From NCBI GenBank assembly GCA_003313425.1, contig NHZP01000002.1, positions 496,001-560,000 of the forward strand: a DNA stretch of 64,000 nt, given 5' to 3'. Position numbers and translations under genes: made by a program. The notes below the pieces were generated by a model, which saw only the letters and a list, made by a program, of their open reading frames with translations, had not been told where the DNA came from and did no database searches. Origin of the DNA: Pseudopyrenochaeta lycopersici. Taxonomy: Eukaryota > Ascomycota > Dothideomycetes > Pleosporales > Pseudopyrenochaetaceae. Positions 46,644 through 59,695 of this stretch are shown here, piece after piece; the stretch's first letter is position 1; the number at the start of each line of letters is the position of its first letter.

Positions 46644-48197
46644 TCAAAAATCCATGGCATCAGCGCCATGCTCCCGCTCCCGCTTCAGGACCGGCTTCTC
46701 CTCTAGCAACCCCGCAATAAATCGCCTAAAGTAATCGACATAAGGCTTCAAACTTGTCTTCTCCCAATCCTGCATCTTCTTCTCCCCTTCTTCGCCATCC
46801 CATTCATCAATTTCTGTCAACAATTGCGTGACCGTCGGCACGTCCAATGGATCGAACTCCTCCACCCGCCTCGTATCAATCGGTACACATACCCGCCCTG
46901 TGCCAGGATGTACCACGAACGGGCTTTTCAGTAGATGGTTAAGCTTCTTTGAAACTTCAGCATCTAGACGTGGGTACGAGTATTCCAGAATGATATCCTG
47001 CTTTGCCTCTAGGAGGTCCCGGGGGGTCTTTGACAATGCACCAGACTTTGCGAGAGCGTCAATGTCGGTCCACTTTGCAGCGCTAGGCCGCGAGGGCGAG
47101 GAGTCCCATTTCTTCTGCAGCGCGGCTTTAAGCGCGGGATCCGGAAGGAGATTCAGAAGGTGCGCAGCTTTTTCTTCACTGGCCCAGGGGTCTTGCTCTG
47201 CGAGGATCGAAGTCTGGAAGTGCTCCTTGAGAATAGCCAGGCTCCGTTCAAGATGGGGGTGCAGCGGTCGTCGCGCGTTCACTCTCTTGCCACCCTGGTC
47301 GCCACCCTTGAGCAGTTCAAGGTAGCCAGCAATTGAGCGGCGCTTCTGGTCATCCATCTCCCTTGCCCGCTTGTCGCATACCCATGCGTGAGCGCCACGA
47401 CGACCAGAGTATACCCATAAGATGTGCTTAAAGCCGAAGTCATCACGTAAAGCGACATCGATGGTCTTGATCGCCATGGTTATAAATGCCCAGCACTTGT
47501 GACATATACTGGCCCCCGTGCAACACGTCCTGATATCGTCGTAATCTGTCATATCAATGTCAAACACCAGCTCCTTCATCAACGGCCTGAATGCAGTTGC
47601 GTTCCTCAACGTTTTCCTATCCCTTGGGTTTGTTGAATACATGGGACCGATTTCGAATCGTGACGGCAGCATCTGGATGCACTGTTTTCGAAGCAAATCA
47701 GCCGTCGGGAATGATTGGTAGCGTAGATATGCATCATTAGGGAGGGTGAAGGCAAATTCACGGTGTGCAAAGGCGGGAGATGGAGTGGGGGAATAGTTGA
47801 GCCATTGGAATAGTTGCCGGAAGGGAAAGAGCCGCTGATAGAAGGCACGCATGATTTCAGGGTCGGAGAATGTGGACTTGGACGTTATCTTGCTGCATGT
47901 TGTCAGTGCTGAACGTGGGATAGGCCTGAGATAGATAAACACGCACATTGGAGCGGGTTGTGACAGCTCCTGTTCGGATTTAGTCACTGGTGCGCTTGAC
48001 GCAAACTCTTCATCTGAATCCTCGTCGTCGAATAGCTCCTCCAGATTGACCTTGGGCCTCTCTGCCGCAGGTGGGGTCGGGGCATCCCCCATTGCGATAT
48101 CCTGAGTATCAGGTTCTGATTTGACAGTGTCCACCTGCGACACGGTCCTGGAGGTGTCGTCTACCGGCGTAGATTCTGGTGTTACCGAGTGCGGCAT
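46644..48197 (-). CDS. PRI1: DNA primase small (catalytic) subunit
   Basis: Exons 47947-48197 and 46644-47892; one 54-bp intron; 499 residues. 48197 is the first ATG (MPHSVTPESTP). Residues 1-80 are acidic and variable. The catalytic core contains HREFAFTLPNDAYLRYQSF, the metal-binding acidic motif VFDIDMTDYDD, a zinc site CCTGASICHKCW, and SGRRGAHAWVCD. It synthesises RNA primers within Pol alpha-primase. The intron (GTGCGT, branch CTGAC, acceptor GCAG) is a multiple of three with no stop, so retention would insert 18 residues just before the ITSKSTFSDPEIM start of the core. Two MluI boxes lie just upstream. Confidence 0.94.
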   Translation of the reverse strand: MPHSVTPESTPVDDTSRTVSQVDTVKSEPDTQDIAMGDAPTPPAAERPKVNLEELFDDEDSDEEFASSAPVTKSEQELSQPAPMCVFIYLRPIPRSALTTCSKITSKSTFSDPEIMRAFYQRLFPFRQLFQWLNYSPTPSPAFAHREFAFTLPNDAYLRYQSFPTADLLRKQCIQMLPSRFEIGPMYSTNPRDRKTLRNATAFRPLMKELVFDIDMTDYDDIRTCCTGASICHKCWAFITMAIKTIDVALRDDFGFKHILWVYSGRRGAHAWVCDKRAREMDDQKRRSIAGYLELLKGGDQGGKRVNARRPLHPHLERSLAILKEHFQTSILAEQDPWASEEKAAHLLNLLPDPALKAALQKKWDSSPSRPSAAKWTDIDALAKSGALSKTPRDLLEAKQDIILEYSYPRLDAEVSKKLNHLLKSPFVVHPGTGRVCVPIDTRRVEEFDPLDVPTVTQLLTEIDEWDGEEGEKKMQDWEKTSLKPYVDYFRRFIAGLLEEKPVLKREREHGADAMDF

Positions 48198-48259
48198 TCT
48201 GTGTCTTGTGTGGTTGACTCGCTGTGCTGAACAGGTAGATGATGCTGCTGCCAAAGTTG

Positions 48260-48282
48260 ACGCGTAGCGCGTGGAAACGCGT
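48260..48282. promoter_or_regulatory. Two MluI cell-cycle boxes (ACGCGT) upstream of PRI1
   Basis: Perfect palindromic ACGCGT at 48260-48265 and 48277-48282, 63 and 80 bp upstream of the PRI1 start codon. This is the MCB element bound by MBF in yeasts, which drives G1/S genes including primase. Confidence 0.7.
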
Positions 48283-51216
48283 AAAGTGGAAGCGACCCCT
48301 GCAAACCCTTTGCACGCTTGCTCGATTGAGAAAGGTCATTCATCATCGTACAGTAAAGCACCTTCAGCGCTGCTTCAATACCACGTTCCTTCCAAAGCAT
48401 GAGATTGACACACATTTGACTGTTTCCACCGGTGATGACAACGAGCCAGCTCACCAGCTCTAGCTCTGTAATTACCTCAATCCCAACGTATCCTGGTCTA
48501 CCCAACAAAAAGACCTGAATACCATGACCACGGTATTATATCTGCTAAGGTTAAGTGGATACTTGATGAAGCTCCGTCGTTCGAGGTCACATCAAATGCG
48601 CCAGCAGCGTCAATGAGTAAACCCTTTGCCAATCCAGGGCTTGGCGGAAAAGAAATAGAGCAACGATTCGCAAGCTCAGGTGATCGAGGGTGTGGTGCGG
48701 ATATCGGTTGAGAATCCTTATCACAGCCCTTGCGACAAGCCTGTTCACCCTCGAGCCAATTCTTTTACAAGTCGCAGGCTGGGGTTGTTGCACAAGTCCC
48801 TATAGAACCGGCAGGAGATGTATGCCAAATGCTCTCTGAGTTCAAACGGCACGCTATCCAGATTCCTCAATCAGGAGGCTGCAGCAGCATACTGTAGGTC
48901 TTGCCCTAGAGGACTATGTTCTTTCAGGGATGTTATATCATCTCCAAAACTTTGTCATCAAACAACACCGTCTCCTGTTGTCTGTAAATGACTTCGTTCT
49001 TGTATAGCCCGACTCGATGTTTCCTTCCGTTTGTCCTAACAGGAGACAGCAGCGCTCAGATTAGAAAATTGCAAACTGATCACAAAGATCTAGTGGATGC
49101 TGTTCCACACAATTAATGTCCTGCACGTGTGGAAATAAGTTGTCAAAGGTGTGATTGACGGCCGTCTCGGCATTATGGCCGAGGGCGTTACCGATGACGG
49201 CAACGACGAACGAACAAGTACGTGCGATTCACTTCGAAAACATAAATCAAATATACACTACGTCTACACAATGTACTTTCAGGACGTTGATGATGTGCTG
49301 CGTGTTCCCACAAGCTTGAGGCGATAGGCATCCTGAAACCTGGGAGCTTATACTACAAGCCAGATGCCTACGTTCAATTGGAGCTCAAAAGTGCAACCTC
49401 TGCACAGTTTGCTTTGCAACCAGGTGTTTACTGCAGTCGGAGAATGATGATTGATGGACAATTCCCGCTATCCAAATTTGCCATTAAACGGGACCGTCTT
49501 GGCTCAGCCAGTCCTTCTGACCGCCTCCTGCGGCAACCAGAGATTACTTTGATCGTTTCAAAATTAAGAGCAAACTCGCGGTGAGCTGTTGTCAACTCGG
49601 TGATACACTAGGCGAGCTCCGACTACTCACACTCTATTGTTCATGTACCAGCATTCTCTTTTATAACCCTTCCCTGCTGGGAAAGAGAAACGTACAAGTG
49701 ATCTCCACCCAGGTTTGATCTCCCACTCAAAGGCTACGGGAAGGGGGTGGAAACTTCTGCATCTCTACTTGTTTGCATGTTGGTAAGTCAAGGCATGTCT
49801 TGTTGTCTACTGAGTGTTGAGACGGCCCCGCTACGGTTGCTCAACAGAACAAAACTCGTGTTGCTGCGCACCATGCAAGAAATCCTTTCGCCAGCTTGAT
49901 TCACCGCGCAAGAGGACCCCTTTCCAATGTCACACTGCAGCTTCACGGTATCTCTGACACGACATAATAATGTTGACTTGCATTGGACCACCCTCATGCT
50001 GTTCGGTCCTAGGAGCCTGATCGGTCATTCTTTAGCCTTCTGCAGCTTTGGCACGCCACCGGTCATGGCATGGCTTTGACCGCGGCTCTCTCCCAATCAC
50101 GAGCCACAAACCGAAGTCAATAACTGCTAAAATCGGTCTCCAGAAAGGTCCGATGACAAATTCCTGTGCCAACTAGAAGGGTCCTAAATGTGTACAGCCC
50201 AATGTAGCAGGATTGTTACTAGGGCCCGAAGATTCGTACGAACAACATTACTGTCGCGCGCCGCTGAGAGAGTGAGAGAGGACAAAAGTGCGGGTTCGGG
50301 TTGTCGGGTGTTCAATAAGCGTTCGGCGACCTCCGACAATAGCCAGGTTGTTCCTGTTGGGCTAGCAATTTGGAAGGGTGCTGGGACGATAGAGTTTGAG
50401 CGGATGCGGCGACTGGCCGATTCCTCTTACTCGACAGCGAGGCTTTGTATCGAGTAATGATAGAGTAATAGACAACAAGCCCATCGAGTAATAGAAAGTA
50501 TCAAGGTGTGTTAAGGGCTACGCTGGTGCTGGCTGACAATTTCTTAGCCTCTCCAGTAGCCTCGGAGCCAACTCCGATACGCTCCATATCCATGCTCTTT
50601 CATCATACAAAGCAGAACAGCAAAGCGAAAATTGGGAACAAGTATCGTAAATCGCAGATGACAGATGGCAGATATACATGCGAAAACAAGTACTATAAGC
50701 CCAAGAACTAGACATGACGTTGAACCGTTGACCCTGCGTTAGTCTTGAGGATCGAGTTGGGCCGATCGACCGTCACTATCGCTTGCAGCGGTACCCTTGC
50801 TTGCGTTATCAGTACAGCATGCAAGTCCCCCAACACACTTAAAGAACGGTGAGCGATTCCGCTTTAGAACTTCAAATTCGACATCTCCGGTAGGAAGCAT
50901 CGCTCGCATGCCCCAATAATAGACCTGGGCGCAGGCTCTATGCCGATTGATAGTCGTCCAGGACCGCCGTTGAGCAGGATTGGAAAAGGATCTGCTCAAT
51001 CATGGCGGTCCTGGATATCATCGAGCAGATCCACTGAAGTGAGCAGGTTCGAGCTGCATAGCGAAGATGGCCTGGAATGCTTAGTCCCACTAATTAGCTG
51101 GTACGTGGTAGTATCTAGCCATAGCTGGTACTCTACTGTGACTGGCACTACGTAACGTACGTAGGGGCTCGGCCTAGAAGTTTCAAGGCGATCTCGGATG
51201 GCCCATGTTAGTGGGT

Positions 51217-51390
51217 AGATAAAGGTCTGTACCCCAGGTTTTGGCGTTTCTGGATTGCAAGATCCGAGCATCGCCTTTCATTGCCCTCCAACCCATCTGC
51301 CTCAAAGTGGTACTGTCAGCCTGTCTTGAAAGACTAGGTTGCGTTCTTCTCGGAAGACACTACACCAAGAGCGCCTTATCAACGCTTATC
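51217..51390. promoter_or_regulatory. Three GATA-factor sites upstream of allantoinase
   Basis: AGATAA at 51217-51222 (+), and CTTATC at 51375-51380 and 51385-51390 (GATAAG on the minus strand, preceded by T and A). All fit HGATAR, the AreA/NIT2 nitrogen-activator consensus. They lie about 155-330 bp before the ATG, with the last two 10 bp apart. Confidence 0.55.
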
Positions 51391-51543
51391 TATATCTCAC
51401 CCACACACATTTTCCCGCGCACCCCATTCGTATAGAGCTTACGAATTCCTGGATTGGAGCTAAGCACCTCCGCGCCTGTTCCCAAGTCTTTGCTTCTTTT
51501 TCCAGAGTTCTCTACTGCCAGGACCTGTAGCTTCTCGTTCAGA

Positions 51544-53241
51544 ATGGCCCCTCACGCGTCTACGCCTCCGCCAATGCCTCACAGCCAACCGCTCTATCCT
51601 ATCACAGTCTTCGCTTCTTCAAGGGCAGTAATTGCTGGCCGGCTTACGGAGGCCACCATTGTTGTATCAAACAACACGGGCAAGATCACTTCGATCTTCC
51701 ACTCAATATTACCACCATCGGACTTCCCCGAATCCACATCCTACAAGGACTATTCCCCACATATTCTGCTCCCCGGCCTTGTGGACGCTCATGTGCATCT
51801 CAACGAACCCGGTCGAACAGAATGGGAGGGCTTCTGGACCGGTACGCGAGCAGCTGCGTTTGGTGGCGTTACTACCGTTGTTGACATGCCGCTAAATGCA
51901 ATTCCTCCCACAACTACGGTCGAAAACCTCAGAATCAAGTGCGATGCGTCCAGAGGAAAGTGTTGGGTTGATGTTGGCTTCTACGGCGGTATTATTCCAG
52001 GCAACTCAAGCGAACTTCAAGCCCTAGTTAAGGAAGGTGTACGAGGCTTCAAGGGCTTTTTGTGTGACAGTGGAGTATGTCTCTTGCCTCCATTTGTGGG
52101 AAGATATGAGACGCTAACCTTGCTATAGGTCGAAGAATTCCCTGCAGTATCGTCTCTTGACATTGAGAAAGCATTCATCGAGCTCAAGGACTCGGAAACG
52201 ACACTGATGTTCCATGCCGAAATGATTCCACCCATCACTGACTCTGTTGGCGATGACGTCCAACGCTCTCGCCCACCCCTCGCACCCAAAGGGTCGCTAA
52301 CGTCCTACTCCACATTCCTGCAATCCCGCCCACCCTCGTTTGAAACCTGTGCTGTCGCTGAGATCCTCTCCCTAGCCTATCTAGCTCCGGAGCTGCAACT
52401 CCACATTGTCCATCTTTCAGCCGTTGAAGCTATTCCAATGTTGCGTGAGGCTCGCGCACAAGGTATCAAGATAACCGCCGAGACATGCTTCCACTACCTT
52501 GCATTGGCAGCTGAGAGTATTGGGGAAGGGGACACACGACACAAATGCTGCCCACCAATCCGCTCGCAAACAAACCAAGATGGCCTTTGGGAAGAACTGC
52601 TCCAAGACCAAGGTAATGGCGTGATTCAAACCGTGGTATCTGACCACTCGCCCTGCACACCTGAGATCAAGCTTCTTCCTGCTCATCTCGCGCCCAGAAA
52701 GCCATCACCTTTGAAAGAAGGCCTATCAAAGCACTCTGAATTGTGCGAAACTTCCGAAAGCGAGGTAGAGGGCCCGGAGGAGGAGGGTAATTTCTTCAGT
52801 GCGTGGGGTGGCATCTCGAGCGTAGGTCTTGGATTACCCATCTTGTGGACTGAGGGGACGAAACGTAACGCCGAATTCAGCGTTGAGGAGATCGTGAGGT
52901 GGTGCTGTAAGAATACTGCGAAACAAATCGGTCTCGAAAAGTCGAAAGGTGATCTCAGTGTTGGATTCGATGCAGATATTGTTGTATTTGATGATACAGC
53001 GGAGTTCGTAGTAAGTTATTCCCTCTATGTTACGTTTCCGCGCCATGCTAACAGTGCATAGGTTGAGCCAAGCACCATGCTCTTCCGTAACAAAGTATCG
53101 CCTTACGAGAACAAACTTCTAAAAGGAGTTGTTGTTGAGACGTGGCTCCGTGGACAACGGGTCTTCTCGCGCGCTGACGGGTTCCCAGATAAAACTGGGC
53201 CCGTGGGCAAGTTATTGCTTGAGCCCAGGAGGGCAAGCTAG
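51544..53241 (+). CDS. DAL1: Allantoinase
   Basis: Exons 51544-52074, 52129-53010 and 53062-53241; introns of 54 and 51 bp; 530 residues. It hydrolyses allantoin to allantoate in purine catabolism. Metal-dependent amidohydrolase features: LPGLVDAHVHLNEPGRTEWE (HxH), GFKGFLCDSG holding the lysine expected to be carboxylated, LHIVHLSAVEAIPML and ITAETCFHYL (further His ligands), TVVSDHSPCT (Asp) and FFSAWGGISSVGLGLPILW. The loop around residues 375-415 has a Glu/Ser-rich insertion. An in-frame ATG 90 nt upstream exists, but the sequence there lacks constraint; MAPHASTPP is preferred. GATA sites upstream fit nitrogen-source control. Confidence 0.95.
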
Positions 53242-54156
53242 TAGTGTATTACCCCACAGCTAGCCGCATTTTTTATAGCTTATACTCCACCCTGCAACAT
53301 AGCATGGCATTTGCATAGACGGCGCTGGGCATACTTGAGGCAAGCATGTTTGTTACTGGCTTTGCATTGAGCTAACGAGAATGTGTGCCTTTTAAAGGTA
53401 CAAATCTGTGAATGGCAGGGGCAAACTAGAAACACAATCTATATTTGAGGCACAAGGCATCATTATCCTACCAGCATCTGTATTAAATGAAACACTTGTG
53501 CATCAAGTTGAAATCCCACAGAAAGTTAGTAATGGATCGCCGCTCTATGGTATCTAGTGTGACGTCGCAAAGCCGACTACTTTTATAATTCAGTGGGTGT
53601 TACAGAACAATGTAATCCACAACACCGTGCATCAGCGCGAGACAAGCTTGCACAAAGGACAAGGCCGGCTGTCAAGCGCACTGTTGTCATATCACTGCCG
53701 GTAACATGCAATAGACACTCAACAGTAAGTTGCGAATGCTTAGCGTGGTTATGGTTTTGTCGATGCCTCAGTAGAATAGTCTCATACCTTTCATCGCAGA
53801 CAATAAACAACTGCCAGCGACGGTCTGCCGAATTTGGTGGGGTTCGATTTGGTTCGATCTAGATAGTACTAACGTTCACTACAAGCAATATATTACTTGC
53901 ACGCATACATTGTAGACGTCGACAATTCTAAATCAGCATCAAGGAAATATTGTCAGTATCAAGCTCTTGCGAAGCATGCAGAATCCCAATCACAGGATAG
54001 CGGTGTATACGACATGTCATGTTTGTGCGAAGTCCTTAATAGGTTTGATTGATTGACTAGTTCTGGACATATGATAGGACCTACTCAGATCCTTGGATGT
54101 TTCCCGTGATGCCGTAACTCGTATCCATCATGCCGCACTCTCGAAGGTGAATGCAC
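53242..54156. other. Intergenic, convergent 3' flanks
   Basis: 915 bp, AT-rich, between convergent allantoinase and ubiquitin-S27a. Nothing recognised. Confidence 0.5.
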
Positions 54157-55351
<1,195 letters not shown>

Positions 55352-57377
55352 ATGCTGTCCACAAATATGCCTTCCGGCATCCAACGCCGACGGACCCAGC
55401 ACCGTCGACAAATCTCGACGCCTGCCGCTTTCGAGGCGCCTCCAGTACGACCGCTCCCTGCTAACTCCCATCAAAGACGACACAGCCGGACCGGCATGAG
55501 CTTGGATCTCCGGAGCCTTAACCTGGAGGTCATCCATGGCTCCTGCCGCAAGCAACTTTCAGACCAGGCAAAACCAGGATCCATCGACACTCAGTCCTTC
55601 CAGCAGGAAGACAGTACGGTAAGTAATACTAACATAGGACAACCACCACAGCACTCTATGCAAGTAGCGCAGCCACATAGCCAGCCCCAGCCGGGCTCCC
55701 AGGACACCTTTTTGCAATCCCCAGTACAGAACTCTTTGCCATCGCCGCGGACTCCTCGACGAACACTCCGCCCGCAGTCTCCCCAGCAGCCTCCCCTCTC
55801 CCCTTCAAAACCTCCCACCGACCAACAGCTGAAAGAGCTCCATGAGCATATACAGTCTGTATATGGCTCATGTGGGCAAGTCTTCATTAATATCCTTCCT
55901 ACACCAACCGCCACACCCAGAAAACCAGTGCGATTACCTAGCCATGAACCACTCCGTGCAATTGCTCAGCCTCCAAGCTTTACCGACATGACCGACATCA
56001 ATCTCGAGCCAACATCTGGTGCCATGACTTTCGACTTTGAGAATCCAGATGTTGACATGGGCTACGAGTCCTCCTCTTACTACACCTCGGATGCGCTATC
56101 ACCGTCGCCTATCTCCTCTCCTCATCAGAAATCGGCCAAGTCTTTCCTGGAAGGAATTGAGGAGCATCAGGAAATGATGTTCTCGCAACCACCTCCACTG
56201 TTTCCAGCATCTCAGAGCTCCATGTCAACGACCGGACTGCCGCTTTCCATTGACTCGTTTCAGCAACCCGCAGTCTTCAGCGATCTTGATCTGGATGCAA
56301 GCCTTGAGTATACAGGTATCGCACCAGAGGAAGTTCAACGGTACATCAGTGATCAAGACCCCACAACACAGAAGTGGACCTGTATGTATCAAGATTGCGG
56401 CAAGGTTTTCGGCAGGCGAGAAAACATTCGGTCGCACGTCCAGACGCATCTTGGTGATCGGCAATACAAATGCAACGGATGTGGCAAGTGCTTCGTCCGA
56501 CAGCATGACCTCAAGCGCCACGCAAAGATTCACTCGGGTAATAAACCCTACAAATGCCCATGTGGTGCCGGTTTCGCGAGACAAGATGCACTCACCCGCC
56601 ATCGGCAACGTGGCATGTGTGTCGGTGGGTTCGCGGATGCCGTTCGGCGACAGGCGAAGCGTGGCCGACCGAAGAAGCATCGCCCAGACATGGAGCAGCG
56701 CGTGGAGAAGGCAAATCGAACACGGCGTGCGCTGGCATCTGCACCTTCGTCTGTGTCAGCAGGCTCACCTTGCTCAGATGCTCGATCGCCTTCACCACTC
56801 GACGGTTATGAACCCGTACAGCCACATGACCTACCCCCGTTATTGTCTGATTCCCAAAGCTTCAACGATTCCATAAACGCATCGGTAGATCCGTTCAGGT
56901 ACGATGCACTAATGTCCGGTGTTTCATCGTCGCTAATATATGTATAGTTTTGAGAGTTCATCGAGCCCGTTTGCGGATGATGTGCATATTGTGGACTCAA
57001 GTTTTGTATCGTCGACTTCTTACACAGGCGATGTTGCCTCTTTGAACATCTTTCAACAACTTTCCCAGCACTCACACACTCCTCCGATGTCACCGGCTGA
57101 TCAGCGGCCACACTCCGCTGGATCAATTACTGAAGACAATGTACCAGTCCAATCCAGTCCTTTGAAGGGCTCATCCACACCCTCGCGATCGTCTGTCCAG
57201 TCAAACCCCTTTACAACGCCGCCGACGTCGCCAATTGAGCCGAAAGACGATCTGGACGAGCTCTTCAACGCATTACCTGACAATTCATACTCGCAGTTTG
57301 ACCTCGAGATGAAGGCAATGGGGGAGTTCAACTCACTGGACTCTGCTTCGTATGATCTCCTGGACTTTGGCGTATAA
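55352..57377 (+). CDS. C2H2 zinc-finger transcription factor, Swi5/Ace2 type
   Basis: Exons 55352-56898 and 56948-57377; a 49-bp intron (GTACGA, branch GCTAAT, TATAG); 658 residues. Without splicing the frame ends nine codons past the junction. The N-terminus MLSTNMPSGIQRRRTQHRRQ and a long Pro/Gln/Ser region with many SP/TP sites precede three consecutive C2H2 fingers at about residues 345-430 (CMYQDCGKVFGRRENIRSH; CNGCGKCFVRQHDLKRH; CPCGAGFARQDALTRH). A basic AKRGRPKKHRP follows, resembling an AT-hook or nuclear signal. The finger order and third-finger variant match Swi5/Ace2 proteins, which drive late-mitotic/G1 genes in yeast. SP/TP sites around the basic region would suit CDK control of nuclear entry (inference). 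Confidence 0.87.
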
Positions 57378-58428
57378 TACTTGTGGCAACGCGACGCTGT
57401 GAAGACGCGTGCGAAACAAGGGTGGGCTGTATGATATAGAGAGATGTAATGAGCGTAATGATTGGCGTTCAATTGCGTCGGGACGATCTGGACGCATTGC
57501 TTGCTTTCTGGAAGGCACAAATCTGGATGGATCTAGATATCATGATAGAATGACTTTCGCTTCTTGGTATTGTAGGGGCCTTGACGTGGGATCACGCTCT
57601 TTTGGCAAAGCAACATTGTTTTAACAGGCGCATGTGGTTGAGTATTCGACGTTTCACGTTAGGACCGGTGGCTTGCTTCAATCAGCAATGCGTTTGTTGA
57701 AGAAGAGACATGCTTCAGTAGAAATACATTGTATGCTTGACGGTTCACAATACTACCGCTTTACTAACTTATCAATTCCACCTAATGTAATTCATAAGTA
57801 ACAAACATACGCAGTAGACTCTTGAAATAGAGGTAGACTGTGATCATAACAAGAAGGACAAGGGAGCGGCTCCAAGATCACGATGAATATGTGTTGTTCG
57901 GATGCGATGGATGCAATGACAGCAGCAAGCGGGTTGGATCAGAGCTATCTACCGTCATGATACAATCCACTCCTTCGGTTTCTCTTTTTACCTATCCCTT
58001 CCTTGTATTTCCAGCTCTTGGTTTATTCCGACTTTTGACCTTCTTCCAAGTTCCTCCGCTTCCGAGCACGCATGTCGTTTTTTATCCTCGCCGCAAACTA
58101 AAGGATTAGCTCCGTTATTTAACTACGTCGAGGTAACACCAAGGTGGCATTTCGGAAGATTGATTGATTGGGCAGTGTCACCTTCACATCTCTAAATCTA
58201 GATGGACGCAAGTGAAGCTCGCATAAAGGTCAGGAGTCGGGCATGGCGCACCCCAAGGCCTATACCAACGATGTGTAGAGAAGCTGTTGTGGCGGCGCTG
58301 CTCTTACTGGCGCGGCGCCAATTACGCTATTGCTTTCAGTTCTCCCTTTCGCCCGTGAATGCAAATGCGGCGACGGCGATGACGGCAAGATGGTCGTGCA
58401 TGCAAAAGGTTGGCGTAGGTTGCGACAT
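57378..58428. other. Intergenic, convergent 3' flanks
   Basis: About 1 kb; nothing recognised. Confidence 0.5.
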
Positions 58429-59695
58429 CTACAAGCGCTTTGTCACCTGATCGGAGATGTGTAAATCCTTGAAGCTCTTTTCCAGTCGTGGTCCGCGCAA
58501 GGACTCAAGCTGGGTCACAACGCTTGCGCCCATGACAATTGTTCCCCGCTCTTGCAAGACTGTCCACAAGGGCTGTTCGTCAATCTTGCCTTCTGGTGGG
58601 CAAGCACGTGTCAGGTCCCATATTAGATGGACTGAATCAGGAATGTAGGGGACCAACCAGCCGACAGTTTCGTTAAGCTCACGAAAGACACGATGCATGG
58701 ATCTTATGGTATACGCCGAAGATGCAAAGGAGATGACGACGGTGACGAGGTTTGGAAGCATGGTGAAAATTTGGCGCATGGGATCCGACACAGAAGGCAC
58801 GCCTGGGTAGCGTTTTGCGGTGAATGTCTGGTTAGAGAGGTAGCCGACCTGGATCTCCAGCTTCTTGACTAGCTGGCGCGTGCGCATACTCATGGTTGCT
58901 ACTGTTTCATAGTACCGGGCTGTGTGCTCATCACTCAACGTCTTGCTGGATTGATCTCGGGCGACAATCATGAAGAGTGTGCGGTTCTGGTACAAGTACT
59001 TGTGCACTTCAGCGTGCAGTAGGGCGTTGGCGCGCATAATGTCTAGGCGCAATCGGGGAGGCTTGTGGTCGCGATGTGGCTGGAATAGGAGGGCTATGTG
59101 GGGTTCGCGAGGGAGAAGATGGGCATATAGCTGGAGGCGAAGCTCGGGGGGAAGTCGCAGGAAGGGAAATGGCTTGACTGGTGTGTGTTAGAGAGCACAG
59201 GGGGCCAGGATGAGGAAACGACGTCTGCTTCTTGTACTTGCCCTCGTCCTCCAGTCGTTGATAAGTGTCTCGCAGATCGGTTTCGCACAGGTAGTCGATC
59301 TTGGGTAGCAGGACGCGAATCTCGGAAAAGGTAGGATCCACGCCCTTGTTGAAGTCTGACACCTTGTACTCGTTCACGTACGGGCGGCCATGGAGGGCGG
59401 CCGTGTATGCTTGGATGTAGACAGCGGGGATGAGGTCGGGGCGCGGCAGCCTCTTCACGGCGAGATAGAACTCCTCGGAGCCATCGACGTATACGGTCTC
59501 GTGGAAGGGGCGCAATTGGCAGGCGTCTGTGATTTTCGCCATATCTGCTTTGCCATGACTGTTGGCGAGGGCCTTGTCGAGGGCCTGGAGCCTGAGCTTG
59601 AGATGCACGGCGTCGGTGAGGGAGAAGCGGTCGTCGAAAGCCATGCGGGTGTAGTGGCGGGGGATTGATGCGGACCGTGGGCGATACAGCTCCAT
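58429..59695 (-). CDS. F-box/2EXR-like protein of unknown function, with a GC-AG intron
   Basis: Exons 59242-59695 and 58429-59177; 400 residues. No GT donor gives the right phase; the non-canonical donor GCAAGT at 59241 with branch CTAAC and acceptor CACCAG (64-bp intron) does, yielding YQRLEDEVKPFPFLRLPPEL. Residues around FPFLRLPPELRLQLYAHLLP form the F-box/2EXR-like motif that is expanded in Dothideomycetes. Other segments (VDGSEEFYLAVKRLPRPDLI; NVTVVISFASSAYTI-like strand region) are unassigned. The role could be a substrate adaptor for ubiquitin ligase, but that is inference from the motif. An alternative start is at 59644 (MAFDDRFSLTD). It diverges from the DDHD gene over 407 bp. Confidence 0.8.

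Larger units (their letters stand above)
48198..51543. other. Long gene-free stretch, PRI1 and allantoinase upstream regions
   Basis: About 3.3 kb between divergent PRI1 and allantoinase. Only frames under 110 codons, none with a family motif. No tRNA or repeat array seen. MCB sites are at the left end and GATA sites at the right end. Confidence 0.5.

Noticed and set aside
56899..56947. Reading the Swi5-like gene as ending at 56947 with a separate gene from 56940
   Set aside because: A canonical 49-bp intron joins both parts in phase, and the downstream part continues the same Ser/Pro-rich style.
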